Origin: Campylobacter sp. VBCF_01 NA2
Lineage (GTDB): Bacteria; Campylobacterota; Campylobacteria; Campylobacterales; Campylobacteraceae
Length of the DNA: 64,000 nucleotides
Direction: 5' to 3'
Assembly: GCF_027797205.1 (NCBI RefSeq)
Contig: NZ_CP115607.1
Coordinates: 930,001-994,000 of the forward strand
Below the pieces are notes generated by a model, which was not told where the DNA came from, searched no databases, and saw only the letters and a list, made by a program, of their open reading frames with translations. Positions 35,053 through 43,124 of this stretch are shown here, piece by piece. The stretch's first letter is position 1, and every line of letters starts with the position of its first letter. A program made the translations under genes and the position numbers.

Positions 35053-35531
35053 TTAGAGTTCCAAATCTCTCGCATATTGTTTTTATCGACTAAGATTTCA
35101 ATCATCTCGCGCACCGCTCCATGCCCGCCACGCGCATTTAGCGTATAATGGGCGTTTAACGAATTTAGCGCGTCGCTTGGCTTGAAACTCATACCAACGG
35201 CGTTTAGCAGTTTCGCGTCGTTTAAATCATCGCCAATCGCCGCAGCCTCGCTAAAATCGAGCCCGAGTTCGGCTAAAATTTCGCTAGCTCTGCCGAATTT
35301 GTCCTTTTCGCCCTGGAAAACAAAAGGAATTTTAAGCTCCTTTGCCCTATTTGCCACGATTTGCGAGCTTTTGCCCGTGATTATGGCAGCGTAAAGACCG
35401 CACCTTTGCCACTCTTGGATCCCAAAGCCGTCTTTGACATCGAATCTCTTCATCGTCTCGCCACTCTCTGCGTGATACAGCGCGCCGTCAGTGAGCGAAC
35501 CATCGACATCTAAAAAAATAATTTTTATCAT
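35043..35531 (-). CDS. kdsC: 3-Deoxy-D-manno-octulosonate 8-phosphate phosphatase
   Basis: HAD-superfamily phosphatase of 162 residues that releases Kdo from Kdo-8-phosphate. Motif I is FLDVDGSLTDG at the N-terminus, motif II is the Thr in ITGKSSQ, and motif IV is GDDLNDAKLL. It lacks a large cap, as is usual for the tetrameric KdsC. I chose the ATG at 35531 because homologs start MIK; a Met four codons upstream is possible. It is first in the operon leading to lptC, lptA and mrdA. Confidence 0.92.
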   Translation of the reverse strand: MIKIIFLDVDGSLTDGALYHAESGETMKRFDVKDGFGIQEWQRCGLYAAIITGKSSQIVANRAKELKIPFVFQGEKDKFGRASEILAELGLDFSEAAAIGDDLNDAKLLNAVGMSFKPSDALNSLNAHYTLNARGGHGAVREMIEILVDKNNMREIWNSKWL

Positions 35532-35626
35532 AAATTTTCCCATAATTTGTAAATTTAAAAGCTAATGATTTTAGCCAAATTTTGCTTATAAAACAGCCAT
35601 TTTAGAGTAAAATTTTAAAGCTTTGG

Positions 35627-35851
35627 TTAATAAATAAAAATCGAAAAAATATAAACCAAACAAAACAAAATCGGCAAGATTATCGCAAAAATGCAAAGCG
35701 CACTTTTTATTCGCCTTTTGTAATACGCTCTTTGGTCGCTAAAATTCGGCGTGCGCGCAAATTTTATGATATAAAAAATCACAAAACAAAGCGAAATTAG
35801 CCATAAAAGTGGTAAAAAGCCAAGAAATGCCAAAGCAAGAGTTGTTTGCAT
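35627..35851 (-). CDS. Small two-helix membrane protein (74 aa)
   Basis: I do not recognise this protein. It has two transmembrane helices (about residues 6-29 and 48-70) separated by a basic cytoplasmic loop (FARTPNFSDQRAYYKRRIK). The gene stands alone between kdsC and a repeat-rich spacer. Length and charge distribution are reasonable for a real small membrane protein. Confidence 0.55.
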   Translation of the reverse strand: MQTTLALAFLGFLPLLWLISLCFVIFYIIKFARTPNFSDQRAYYKRRIKSALCIFAIILPILFCLVYIFSIFIY

Positions 35852-35901
35852 TTTAATCCTTATAAATTTCGCTAAATTTTAGCGTGAAATTTGCTAAAAT
35901 T

Positions 35902-35929
35902 TGTCATTGCGAGGCGTGGCAATCTACGA
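35902..35929. repeat. REP-like dispersed repeat, copy 4 (short form)
   Basis: TGTCATTGCGA directly followed by GGCGTGGCAATCTACGA; the palindromic core of copies 1 and 3 is missing. Confidence 0.6.
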
Positions 35930-35957
35930 AATCAAAATTCCAAATTTGTAAATTCTC

Positions 35958-35994
35958 TGTCATTGCGAGCTTTCGCAGAAAGCGAAGCAATCCA
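35958..35994. repeat. REP-like dispersed repeat, copy 5
   Basis: TGTCATTGCGAGC, then a CTTTCGC/GCGAAG core and GCAATCCA. Same orientation as copy 4. A partial copy in reverse, ending TTTGCAATGACAGA, lies at 36219-36232. Confidence 0.6.
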
Positions 35995-36072
35995 GTAAAA
36001 TTTAGAGTTAAATTCAACCTAAATTTAGCATTGAATTATTTTTTGAATTTAACCTGCGCCGTGAAATTCTCT

Positions 36073-36137
36073 GTAAGGGGGAAGGGGGCTTGAATTGCGA
36101 GGTCGCGCCCCTTCCCCCTTACAATCCCCCAACCCCC
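36073..36137. repeat. G/C-rich inverted repeat and G-quadruplex-type motif
   Basis: GTAAGGGGGAAGGGG (36073-36087) is perfectly complementary to CCCCTTCCCCCTTAC (36108-36122). On the minus strand four G runs of 5, 5, 5 and 4 bases lie at 36137-36108, with loops of 2, 7 and 2 bases: a canonical quadruplex pattern that competes with the hairpin. Confidence 0.75.
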
Positions 36138-36155
36138 GACGACGCTTTTAAGGTG

Positions 36156-36198
36156 GCTAAATTTAGAGCTTCGCTCTAAATTTAGCTGGTTTTTTTTT
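36156..36198 (+). terminator. Plus-oriented intrinsic terminator without a visible gene
   Basis: GCTAAATTTAGAGC (36156-36169) and GCTCTAAATTTAGC (36173-36186) form a perfect 14-bp stem with a 3-base loop. GG and nine T residues (36190-36198) follow. It is a textbook terminator for plus-strand transcription, yet no plus-strand gene precedes it. Confidence 0.75.
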
Positions 36199-36252
36199 AC
36201 GGAAATGCTTCGCATTTCTTTGCAATGACAGATTATACAAAATTAGCAAATT

Positions 36253-38034
36253 TCAAATCTGCAATAAAATTTGCGCTAGTTTCGCTGAATTTAGCGAGCC
36301 GATTTGGCGCAGGTTTTCTAACTCACTGCCGTTTTTAAAAAACAAAATCGCAGGAGGCCCCATAATGCCAAATTCTTTTTTAATCTCGCTCATTTGGGGG
36401 CTGTTTTGGGTCAAATCAACCTTAGCAAGCGTGAAATTTGACAAAATTTCAGCCAAACTCTCATCGCCAAACGCCGCCTCACTCTCTTCGCAGTTTTTGC
36501 ACCACTGCGCCCAAAAATCCACAATCACGGGCTTTTGCGAGCCTTTAATCATCTCGCGTAACTCACCCAAATCTCGCACGAAAATAAATCTTTCCCCATT
36601 TTTCGCACTTTGCGTCATAACGCCTTTTTGCGCAGCTACGCCCTTTTGTGCCGAAATTTCGCTAAGTGGCTTGGTAAAATCCCTCGCCCCGCTTGCAAAT
36701 CCGATTAGCAAAAGCACGCTATAAACTAGCGTTAAAAGCGCGAGTGCGCGTTTTAGTGCGTTTGCGCGCGCATCAAACAATCCCAAAACCCCAGCCATTA
36801 ACGCGCACAAAATCGCGTAAAATAGCAGTGCTAAATTTTCGCCGATTATGAAGCGCACTATCCAAACCGCCATAAACAAAAGCAAAAATCCAAAGATTTT
36901 TGGCACCACTTCCATCCACTCGCCTGGACGCGGCAGCGCGCCTCCAAGCCCGATTATAATGAGCAAAACCCCGCTTCCAAGCCCCAAAGCAAAAAGCGCA
37001 CTGGCTCCAAGGGCTATATTTGCGCTATTTGCGATGTATATTAGCGCAGCACTTAGCGGGGCTGAAATGCAAGGGCTAACCATAAGTGATGAAATCGCCC
37101 CCATTAAAAACACACCCACAAATCCGCTTCTCGCGTCGCTTTTAGCACTTAGGAAATTTTGCAATCTGCCAGGAAGCCTAATCTCATAAACCCCAAAAAG
37201 TGAAAACGCCAAAGCCACAAAAATGGCTGCCGTGATGATTAGGGCGATTTTATTTTGCAAAATACCTTGCAAATTTTCGCCCAAAACCGCCACCCCAGCG
37301 CCCAAAACCGCATACGAACTCGCCATGCCAAGCACATAAATCACGCTTACAATCAGGCTTAATTTCACGCTTGGCTTGCTAGCTGTTTTAGCCACGATAA
37401 TCGACGAGAGTATCGGTATGAGCGGATAAATGCAAGGTGTCAAAGAGAGCAAAACGCCAAAACCAAAGAATAAAATCAAGGTCATAAAAAAGCTTTTGTT
37501 TTCAAAAATTTCTAAAATTTGCGATTGGCTTAAATTTGAGCCAAAATTCCCCGAATTTTGCGCAGGCGAATTTTGCTCTAAATTTTGCCCCGAAATACCT
37601 GCGCCGGGATTTTTCAACGCCGAAATTTCATAACTCTTGCCACTTTTATTTAGCGCAAAGCCTCTGTTTTGTGGCTCGTAGCAAAACCCACCCACAGTGC
37701 AACCAAGAAATTTCACTAAAATTTGAAAATTTTTGTTATCTTTTGCGTTTGCAAGCACTAGCCCCATAGGCAGGGCAATGCTGAAATTTCCGTCATAAAT
37801 TTGGTGATTTTTATACTCTTTTGGCTCTGGTAAATTTAAAAGTGCGCTAACTTCGGCATTATCAATAAAAATTTTAATCTCGTCTTTATAAATATAAATC
37901 TCATCTGCGACGCGAAAATTTAAGCTAATTTCGCTTTCGCTTGTGTTTGTATCGACGATGAAGGCCTCATTTGGTGCGATTACTTCGCCAAAAAGCGTGA
38001 TAAAAAACAGAAAAATAAAAGATAAAATTCTCAT
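36253..38034 (-). CDS. dsbD: Thiol:disulfide interchange protein DsbD
   Basis: Carries electrons from cytoplasmic thioredoxin to periplasmic thiols, 593 residues. After a signal peptide comes the nDsbD immunoglobulin-like domain with its Cys pair region (LGCTVGGFCYEP). Then follow eight membrane helices with redox Cys in LTPCIYPLIPI and VSPCISAPLSA, and a C-terminal thioredoxin-like domain with WCKNC in VDFWAQWCKNC. All three modules are present. A 40-residue Asn/Gln/Ser-rich linker joins the first two. Confidence 0.95.
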   Translation of the reverse strand: MRILSFIFLFFITLFGEVIAPNEAFIVDTNTSESEISLNFRVADEIYIYKDEIKIFIDNAEVSALLNLPEPKEYKNHQIYDGNFSIALPMGLVLANAKDNKNFQILVKFLGCTVGGFCYEPQNRGFALNKSGKSYEISALKNPGAGISGQNLEQNSPAQNSGNFGSNLSQSQILEIFENKSFFMTLILFFGFGVLLSLTPCIYPLIPILSSIIVAKTASKPSVKLSLIVSVIYVLGMASSYAVLGAGVAVLGENLQGILQNKIALIITAAIFVALAFSLFGVYEIRLPGRLQNFLSAKSDARSGFVGVFLMGAISSLMVSPCISAPLSAALIYIANSANIALGASALFALGLGSGVLLIIIGLGGALPRPGEWMEVVPKIFGFLLLFMAVWIVRFIIGENLALLFYAILCALMAGVLGLFDARANALKRALALLTLVYSVLLLIGFASGARDFTKPLSEISAQKGVAAQKGVMTQSAKNGERFIFVRDLGELREMIKGSQKPVIVDFWAQWCKNCEESEAAFGDESLAEILSNFTLAKVDLTQNSPQMSEIKKEFGIMGPPAILFFKNGSELENLRQIGSLNSAKLAQILLQI

Positions 38035-38135
38035 TATTTGCCTTGAAATTTTTTCGTAATATTATCAAAAACATATTAAATTTTAATTCTTTTAAATGTA
38101 TAATTTAAGTTTTATTTTCAAAAAAGGAGAACAAA

Positions 38136-39056
38136 ATGGCTGAACAAACAAGCGATACACAACTCAAACAAATCGCATACGAGGGCAAAAAAATCAAAAA
38201 AATGAACAAAGAATTTTACGAGAGCGAGCTTGTAAAATTTCAAATCGAGTTACTCAAACTTCAACGCTATGTCAAAGATAAAGGGCTAAAAGTCCTAATC
38301 ATCATGGAAGGTCGCGACGCAGCGGGCAAAGGTGGCACAATCAAACGCCTAACCGAGCACCTAAACCCACGCGGTTGCCGTATAGTCGCACTCGAAAAGC
38401 CAAGCAATGTCGAAAAAACACAATGGTATTTCCAACGCTATGTCGCGCATTTGCCAAGTGCGGGCGAGATTGTGATTTTTGATAGAAGCTGGTATAACCG
38501 CGCTATGGTCGAGCCTGTAATGGGATTTTGCACCGATGCTGAACACAAAGAATTTTTACGACAAGTGCCGAAATTCGAGGAAATGCTAGCAAATTCTGGC
38601 ATTATTTTGTTTAAATTTTATTTCTCAGTTTCAAAAGAGGAGCAACAAAAACGCTTCGAGGCGCGCCGCACAGACCCTCTTAAACAATACAAACTCTCCC
38701 CAGTAGATGCCAAATCGCAAGAGCTTTGGGAGCAATACACTTTGGCAAAATACTCAATGCTACTAGCCTCAAACACCGATATTGCGCCATGGATCGTGCT
38801 AGATAGTAATGACAAAAAAGCTGCAAGATTAAATGCGTTTCGCTGCATTTTAGCCAGAATTGATTATGATGAAAAAATCGATCCTAGCGAATTTAAAGTC
38901 GATGTGGATTTGGTCAGAACCGGCACAGAAGAAATCATGCTTATGGAAAATAGCCTTAGAAACGAGGGCTTGGAAAAACTAGAAACCCTAAAAAAAGCAC
39001 AAAAAGCTGAAAAACAGGTAAAACTAGGCACAGGTAAGCCAAAAGATAAAAAATAA
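38136..39056 (+). CDS. ppk2: Polyphosphate kinase 2
   Basis: PPK2 uses polyphosphate to phosphorylate nucleoside di- or monophosphates (GTP synthesis preferred in several family members). The 306-residue protein has Walker A in EGRDAAGKGGTIKRL, the lid-related ERFQ-like YFQRYVAHLP, Walker B in IVIFDRSWYNRAMVEPVMGFC, and RRTDPLKQYKLSPVD. An AAAAGGAG site precedes the ATG and a strong hairpin terminator follows, so it appears monocistronic. Confidence 0.94.
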   Translation: MAEQTSDTQLKQIAYEGKKIKKMNKEFYESELVKFQIELLKLQRYVKDKGLKVLIIMEGRDAAGKGGTIKRLTEHLNPRGCRIVALEKPSNVEKTQWYFQRYVAHLPSAGEIVIFDRSWYNRAMVEPVMGFCTDAEHKEFLRQVPKFEEMLANSGIILFKFYFSVSKEEQQKRFEARRTDPLKQYKLSPVDAKSQELWEQYTLAKYSMLLASNTDIAPWIVLDSNDKKAARLNAFRCILARIDYDEKIDPSEFKVDVDLVRTGTEEIMLMENSLRNEGLEKLETLKKAQKAEKQVKLGTGKPKDKK

Positions 39057-39059
39057 CCG

Positions 39060-39088
39060 AATTTAGACGCCGTTTGTGCGTCTAAATT
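39060..39088 (+). terminator. ppk2 terminator
   Basis: AATTTAGACGC (39060-39070) pairs with GCGTCTAAATT (39078-39088), 7-base loop, followed by TATCTTTTCTT. Directly after the ppk2 stop. Confidence 0.8.
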
Positions 39089-39178
39089 TATCTTTTCTTA
39101 AATTTTTGATTTAATTTAACTAAATTTATATAAATTTTGATAAAATTCGCGGGAAACCAAACCACATAAAGGTAAAAC

Positions 39179-40771
39179 ATGACATATAAATTCGAAAATT
39201 TATACCAAAATTTAAGTTTCTATGCGAGCGAAAAATCTCGCCATATAGCGATTTATGACGAAGATATGGAGATTAGCTACGCAGAGCTTAAAGCCAAAGT
39301 CGATGCGATTGGCGCATATTTGCAAAATAGCGGAATTCGTTTCGGCGATAGAGTGGCTATGTATGTGCAAAACGGCTATGAGTTTTTCACCATTTTTCTA
39401 GGTATTACCTCAATCGGCGCGGTCGCTGTGCCTATGAATACCTTCCTTAAAAACGAGGAAATTGAGTATATTTTAGACAATTCGCGCTCTCGCATGATTT
39501 TCGCTTCAACTGCCCTTAGCAAGGAGCTTAAAAGCATTAGCGCACCAGATATCAGACGCATAATTTGGGTCAAGGGCAAAAGCGATGAGCCAACCCCAAA
39601 CTCAGCCCTTCCAAACGCGCAAACACAAGGCGCACTTAGCGAGCACAATGTCAGCTTCGATACTGTGCTAGCCTGTAAAACCAAGCTAGAAATAGCGAAA
39701 TCTCCGACCGAAAACGATCTAAGCCATATCGTCTATACCTCAGGCACGACAGGCAGGCCAAAGGGCGCTATGATTCGCTACAAAAACATACTCTCAAACG
39801 CCGATAAAGCCACACCTCGCTACAATGTGAGTGGAAAAGATAGATTTTTGGTATTTTTACCGATGTTTCATAGCTTCACGCTGACTGCGACGCTGATTTT
39901 ATCGCTATACAACGGCGCGAGCATAATCGCTCTAAAATCAGTTTTCCCTATCACAAATGTCCTAAATACCGCCCTAAAACGCAAAGCAACGGTATTTTTG
40001 GGAATCCCGTCAGTTTATACAATGCTAGGCAAGGCAAAACTTGGCTGGAAATTCAGATGGTTTAATAAGCTTAGAGTATTTATGTCAGGTGCAGCCCCTC
40101 TTGCGCAACAAACAATCGACGAATTTTACAAAAAATTCCCAAAAGCCCACCTTATCGAGGGTTATGGACTTAGCGAGTGTTCGCCTATCGTATCGCTGAA
40201 CTACTACGACAAACAAAAAATCCTAAGCGTAGGCACACCGCTTGATGGATACGAGGTCAAAATCGTAAATGATGAAACAATGGAAGTCGCTCGTGGCGAG
40301 ATCGGCGAGATTATCGTGCGCGGGGATTGCGTCATGGAAGGCTACCTAAATATCCCGCCAGAAGAGACGCTGACAAACGGCTGGATTCGCACAGGGGATC
40401 TTGCGTATATGGACGATGAGGGATTTATCTATATCGTCGATCGTATCAAAGATATCATCATCGCCAAAGGCATAAATGTCTATCCGCGCGAGGTCGAGGA
40501 AATCATCTACAAAATGCCACAAGTAGAAGCCTGCGCGGTCGTGGGTATCAGAGATGAATACGCAGATGAGGAAGTCGTAGCCTTCGTGCAACTCAAAGAA
40601 AATCAAAAATTAAGCGAACGCGAAATCAAAACTTATCTGAAAAATCACCTAGCAAACTACAAAATTCCAAAGGTCGTGCATTTCGTGCCTGACCTGCCAC
40701 GCAACGCCACTGGCAAGGTTCTAAAACGCGCATTAAAAGAGCAGATTGCAAAAGAAGGCGAAAAAGCATAA
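39179..40771 (+). CDS. AMP-binding acyl-CoA ligase (long-chain fatty acid type)
   Basis: A 530-residue member of the ANL superfamily. A3 (phosphate loop) is YTSGTTGRPKGA near residue 189, A5 is EGYGLSECSP, A7 TGDLAYMDDEGF, A8 DRIKDIIIAKGINVYPREVEE, and A10 Lys lies in NATGKVLKRAL. The order and spacing match long-chain or medium-chain fatty acyl-CoA synthetases, though acyl-ACP ligase activity is also possible. It is monocistronic, between two hairpin terminators. Substrate length cannot be predicted. Confidence 0.88.
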   Translation: MTYKFENLYQNLSFYASEKSRHIAIYDEDMEISYAELKAKVDAIGAYLQNSGIRFGDRVAMYVQNGYEFFTIFLGITSIGAVAVPMNTFLKNEEIEYILDNSRSRMIFASTALSKELKSISAPDIRRIIWVKGKSDEPTPNSALPNAQTQGALSEHNVSFDTVLACKTKLEIAKSPTENDLSHIVYTSGTTGRPKGAMIRYKNILSNADKATPRYNVSGKDRFLVFLPMFHSFTLTATLILSLYNGASIIALKSVFPITNVLNTALKRKATVFLGIPSVYTMLGKAKLGWKFRWFNKLRVFMSGAAPLAQQTIDEFYKKFPKAHLIEGYGLSECSPIVSLNYYDKQKILSVGTPLDGYEVKIVNDETMEVARGEIGEIIVRGDCVMEGYLNIPPEETLTNGWIRTGDLAYMDDEGFIYIVDRIKDIIIAKGINVYPREVEEIIYKMPQVEACAVVGIRDEYADEEVVAFVQLKENQKLSEREIKTYLKNHLANYKIPKVVHFVPDLPRNATGKVLKRALKEQIAKEGEKA

Positions 40772-40802
40772 TTTGGCTTTTTAATTTTATTTTAACTTTA
40801 AA

Positions 40803-40836
40803 TTTGACCCGTCGCTAACTCTCTTGACGGGTCAAA
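40803..40836 (+). terminator. Terminator after the acyl-CoA ligase gene
   Basis: TTTGACCCGTC (40803-40813) pairs with GACGGGTCAAA (40826-40836) across a 12-base loop. GC-rich inner stem. Confidence 0.75.
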
Positions 40837-40978
40837 ATCCTAATCAATACCTAAATTTCATCATAAAGCTTGATTTTTTTATATAATATAAATTTTAAAA
40901 TTCGCAAATTTGATTACTAGGAGTTACTTTAAATTTTGTTTTATAAATTTTTGCAATAATAAAAAAATAAGGAAAAAT

Positions 40979-41530
40979 ATGAAATTTAAAAATCCGATTT
41001 ACTATGTGGATAAATTTAATAATTTAATCAAATTTGCTTTTAAAAATAATCATATTTTTTTAGGAATTGTGCTTTTAATGTCGGCACTTTTATCGCCAGT
41101 GTGCTTTTTAATGGCGTATAATAATGTTCCAAACGAAAATGAAAAAATGGCTGTTGCTGGAATAATAACAGAGTTAAAATGTTATCCAGCAGGTTTTAAA
41201 CACTCGGCATTTTGCAGAGTAAAATTTGATAACTATTTTTTTAGACATGAATTTACTGATAGTTTTAATAATGGAGAAAATGGTCTTAAAAGGGCAAATT
41301 TAAGTGATTTATTGAAGATTGCTTATTATGAAAAGAAGTGTGTATTTATAGAATATTACAATAGCACGATTTTAAAAATGGAATATTGCAATGGCGAAAC
41401 AATATATTTATTCGAACATTTAAACACATGGATTTTGGAACGCAAGATAACCACACTTTTAGGAATATTATTACTTTTAATTGCGATTTTTACAGCTATA
41501 AAATTAAAAAATTTAAACCCAATGCGTTAG
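40979..41530 (+). CDS. Membrane protein of unknown function
   Basis: I do not recognise this 183-residue protein. The start is the ATG at 40979 with a TAAGGAAA site; the frame upstream of it looks non-coding. It has a transmembrane helix at about residues 27-45 and another near 155-173, with a roughly 105-residue domain between them that contains four Cys (CYPAGFKHSAFCRVKF, EKKCVF, MEYCNGE). The topology resembles DUF3592-type proteins but I cannot confirm that. AT-rich composition and isolation suggest an accessory gene. Confidence 0.6.
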   Translation: MKFKNPIYYVDKFNNLIKFAFKNNHIFLGIVLLMSALLSPVCFLMAYNNVPNENEKMAVAGIITELKCYPAGFKHSAFCRVKFDNYFFRHEFTDSFNNGENGLKRANLSDLLKIAYYEKKCVFIEYYNSTILKMEYCNGETIYLFEHLNTWILERKITTLLGILLLLIAIFTAIKLKNLNPMR

Positions 41531-41751
41531 ATTTAAATTTGCAAAAATCAAATTCAAACACAAAAGCATCATCGATAGCTAAAAAACTATCAATGATTGC
41601 AATTTTTATAAAATTTAACGAAAATTACCTAGCCAAAATTCGTCTAAAAAACGCTCTATAAAATGCACAAAATTTCGATTCTTTTTTTGCATAAATTGCG
41701 CAAAATACGCTTTGTAAATCCATTTTTTCTTGCAATGTGATCTTATACATA

Positions 41752-41997
41752 TCAATCTCCTAATAATTTTTTTATTTTATGTAGCACAAAAGACGCCTCA
41801 TCGCTATCAAGCTCGCAGAGCATTTGGCAAATCGCAGTCGCTGCCTGCGGTTTGGTCGTGCCAAGGCGCCAATCCTGGTATGTCCTCATCGACACGCCAA
41901 GCTTTTTCGCCATTACAGCGTGAGAAATCTTTTTGCCCATATTTTTTGCCTCGACGGCATTATGCAAAATATTGAATATATCGCTCGTTTCTAACAT
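41752..41997 (-). CDS. Small HTH transcriptional regulator (Cro/CI-like)
   Basis: An 81-residue DNA-binding protein. The helix-turn-helix lies in HAVMAKKLGVSMRTYQDWRLGTTKPQ (about residues 27-52), typical of the Xre/Cro fold. I prefer the Met at 41997 (MLETSDIF); a Met five codons upstream is possible. It stands alone, and its upstream region contains repeated TATAC-type elements that might be its own operator. Its target is unknown; a toxin partner was not seen. Confidence 0.7.
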   Translation of the reverse strand: MLETSDIFNILHNAVEAKNMGKKISHAVMAKKLGVSMRTYQDWRLGTTKPQAATAICQMLCELDSDEASFVLHKIKKLLGD

Positions 41998-42335
41998 GCC
42001 AAAATTATACAAGTTTTAGGATTAATTATACATTAATCTGTATAATTTATCTAAATTTTGTATTGTTTATAAGCAAAATTAGTAAATTTTTGCGTTATAT
42101 CGTGTGAATTATACAGAATTTCTCATAAAACAAACATAAAATTTTACAAAATTTCCAAGAATTTTAAGGGGGAAATTTAGCTATGAAACCGCCAAATTTT
42201 GCACCCAAAAACAAATTTTGAAATTTCAAAATTTAGCAAACAAACAAGTAAAGTGCTAAAATTTTTAAAAAACCTTGACATTTTGCCACTCAATGTTGTA
42301 TAATGTTAGCAATCAAAACGAAAGAGTGCTAATAA
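41998..42335. other. Intergenic region with the hrcA promoter
   Basis: About 340 AT-rich bases between the divergent HTH gene and hrcA. The right-hand 65 bases form the heat-shock promoter described next. The left part has several TATACA/TGTATAA elements near 42005-42050, possibly the HTH gene promoter, and otherwise no gene. Confidence 0.6.
42274..42332 (+). promoter_or_regulatory. hrcA-grpE-dnaK promoter with HAIR-like and CIRCE operators
   Basis: TTGACA (42275-42280), 18 bases, TATAAT (42299-42304). The CIRCE element is TTAGCAATC (42306-42314), N9, GAGTGCTAA (42324-42332), one mismatch from consensus and ending 3 bases before the hrcA ATG. Overlapping the -35 is CTTGACA (42274-42280), N7, ACTCAAT (42288-42294), matching the HspR HAIR consensus at 5/7 and 6/7. 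This fits joint HrcA and HspR control. Confidence 0.85.
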
Positions 42336-43124
42336 ATGAAAACAAACAAGCGTGATTTGATACTTGATTCTATCATCGAAGCCTATTTGGACCTCAACGC
42401 TCCGATTGGCTCGTCGCAGTTAGGCGGGCGCATGGAGGTCGCTATACCAGCCTCGACGATTAGGGTGTATTTCAAAAAACTCAGCGACGAGGGCGCAATC
42501 ACGCAACTTCATGTCAGTGGCGGGCGAATCCCCACAGTAGCGACCATGCAAGATTACTGGCGCGCTAAGCTCGATTTTAGCGAGATTTTATCGCTAAGAG
42601 ACGGCGATGAGCTAGAAGCAATCTTAGAGGATTTTGATATTTATTGTATGATTTTTAGCGCAGAAAGCGAGTGTTTGACCGAGGTCATAAAACACGATGA
42701 GCGTTTTATGATTTTGGTTTTCGACAAAGATGAGATTATTTTGAAATTTGATAACAGAATTTTCGAGCTTTTGTCGAATTTAATCGGAATTTCGCTCAAA
42801 GACTTAGAAGTTGCCTCTATGCAAATCGGTCTTAGGGAGCTAAACACCAAAATCCGCGAGCTGAAAAACTCAAAAATCGAGTTTATCGCAAACGAAGTCA
42901 TGGCGTATAAAATTTTTAAAGATGAGAGATTTAAAATTTTGCTAAACCCCTCAATCGCCGTGAATTTTGACAAAAATTTAATCTTTGCGCCCTATTTCGA
43001 GCCCGGTTTTATGGGGATAAAATGCCCAGTAAAATTCGAAAACAAGGACGCTACGATGATTTGCGCTGGAAGTGTTTATGAGGATTATGAAAAATTTTTT
43101 AAATTTAGTAAAGGAGTAGCATGA
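42336..43124 (+). CDS. hrcA: Heat-inducible transcription repressor HrcA
   Basis: Repressor of class I heat-shock genes, 262 residues. The N-terminal winged helix includes DLILDSIIEAYLDLNAPIGS and PASTIRVYFKKLSDEGAI, followed by a wing with HVSGGRIPT. The C-terminal domain is shorter than in Gram-positive HrcA, as is usual in epsilonproteobacteria. CIRCE sits directly before its start, so it represses its own operon. It overlaps grpE by 4 bases (ATGA). Confidence 0.94.
   Translation: MKTNKRDLILDSIIEAYLDLNAPIGSSQLGGRMEVAIPASTIRVYFKKLSDEGAITQLHVSGGRIPTVATMQDYWRAKLDFSEILSLRDGDELEAILEDFDIYCMIFSAESECLTEVIKHDERFMILVFDKDEIILKFDNRIFELLSNLIGISLKDLEVASMQIGLRELNTKIRELKNSKIEFIANEVMAYKIFKDERFKILLNPSIAVNFDKNLIFAPYFEPGFMGIKCPVKFENKDATMICAGSVYEDYEKFFKFSKGVA

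Larger units (their letters stand above)
35852..36252. other. Repeat-rich intergenic region with G-quadruplex motif
   Basis: About 400 bases with no credible gene. It contains, in order, two REP-like repeats, a G/C-rich inverted repeat with a four-tract G-run motif on the minus strand, a strong plus-oriented terminator hairpin and a partial REP-like copy. This is unusually GC-rich DNA for this genome. Confidence 0.65.

Noticed and set aside
28678-36252. The dispersed repeats considered as a CRISPR array
   Set aside because: Copies are far apart, in both orientations, with variable cores and no regular spacers.
41386-41661. A 91-codon plus-strand frame overlapping the end of the 183-aa membrane gene
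   Set aside because: It starts inside the membrane gene in another frame, has no ribosome site and an AT-driven composition, so it is probably chance.
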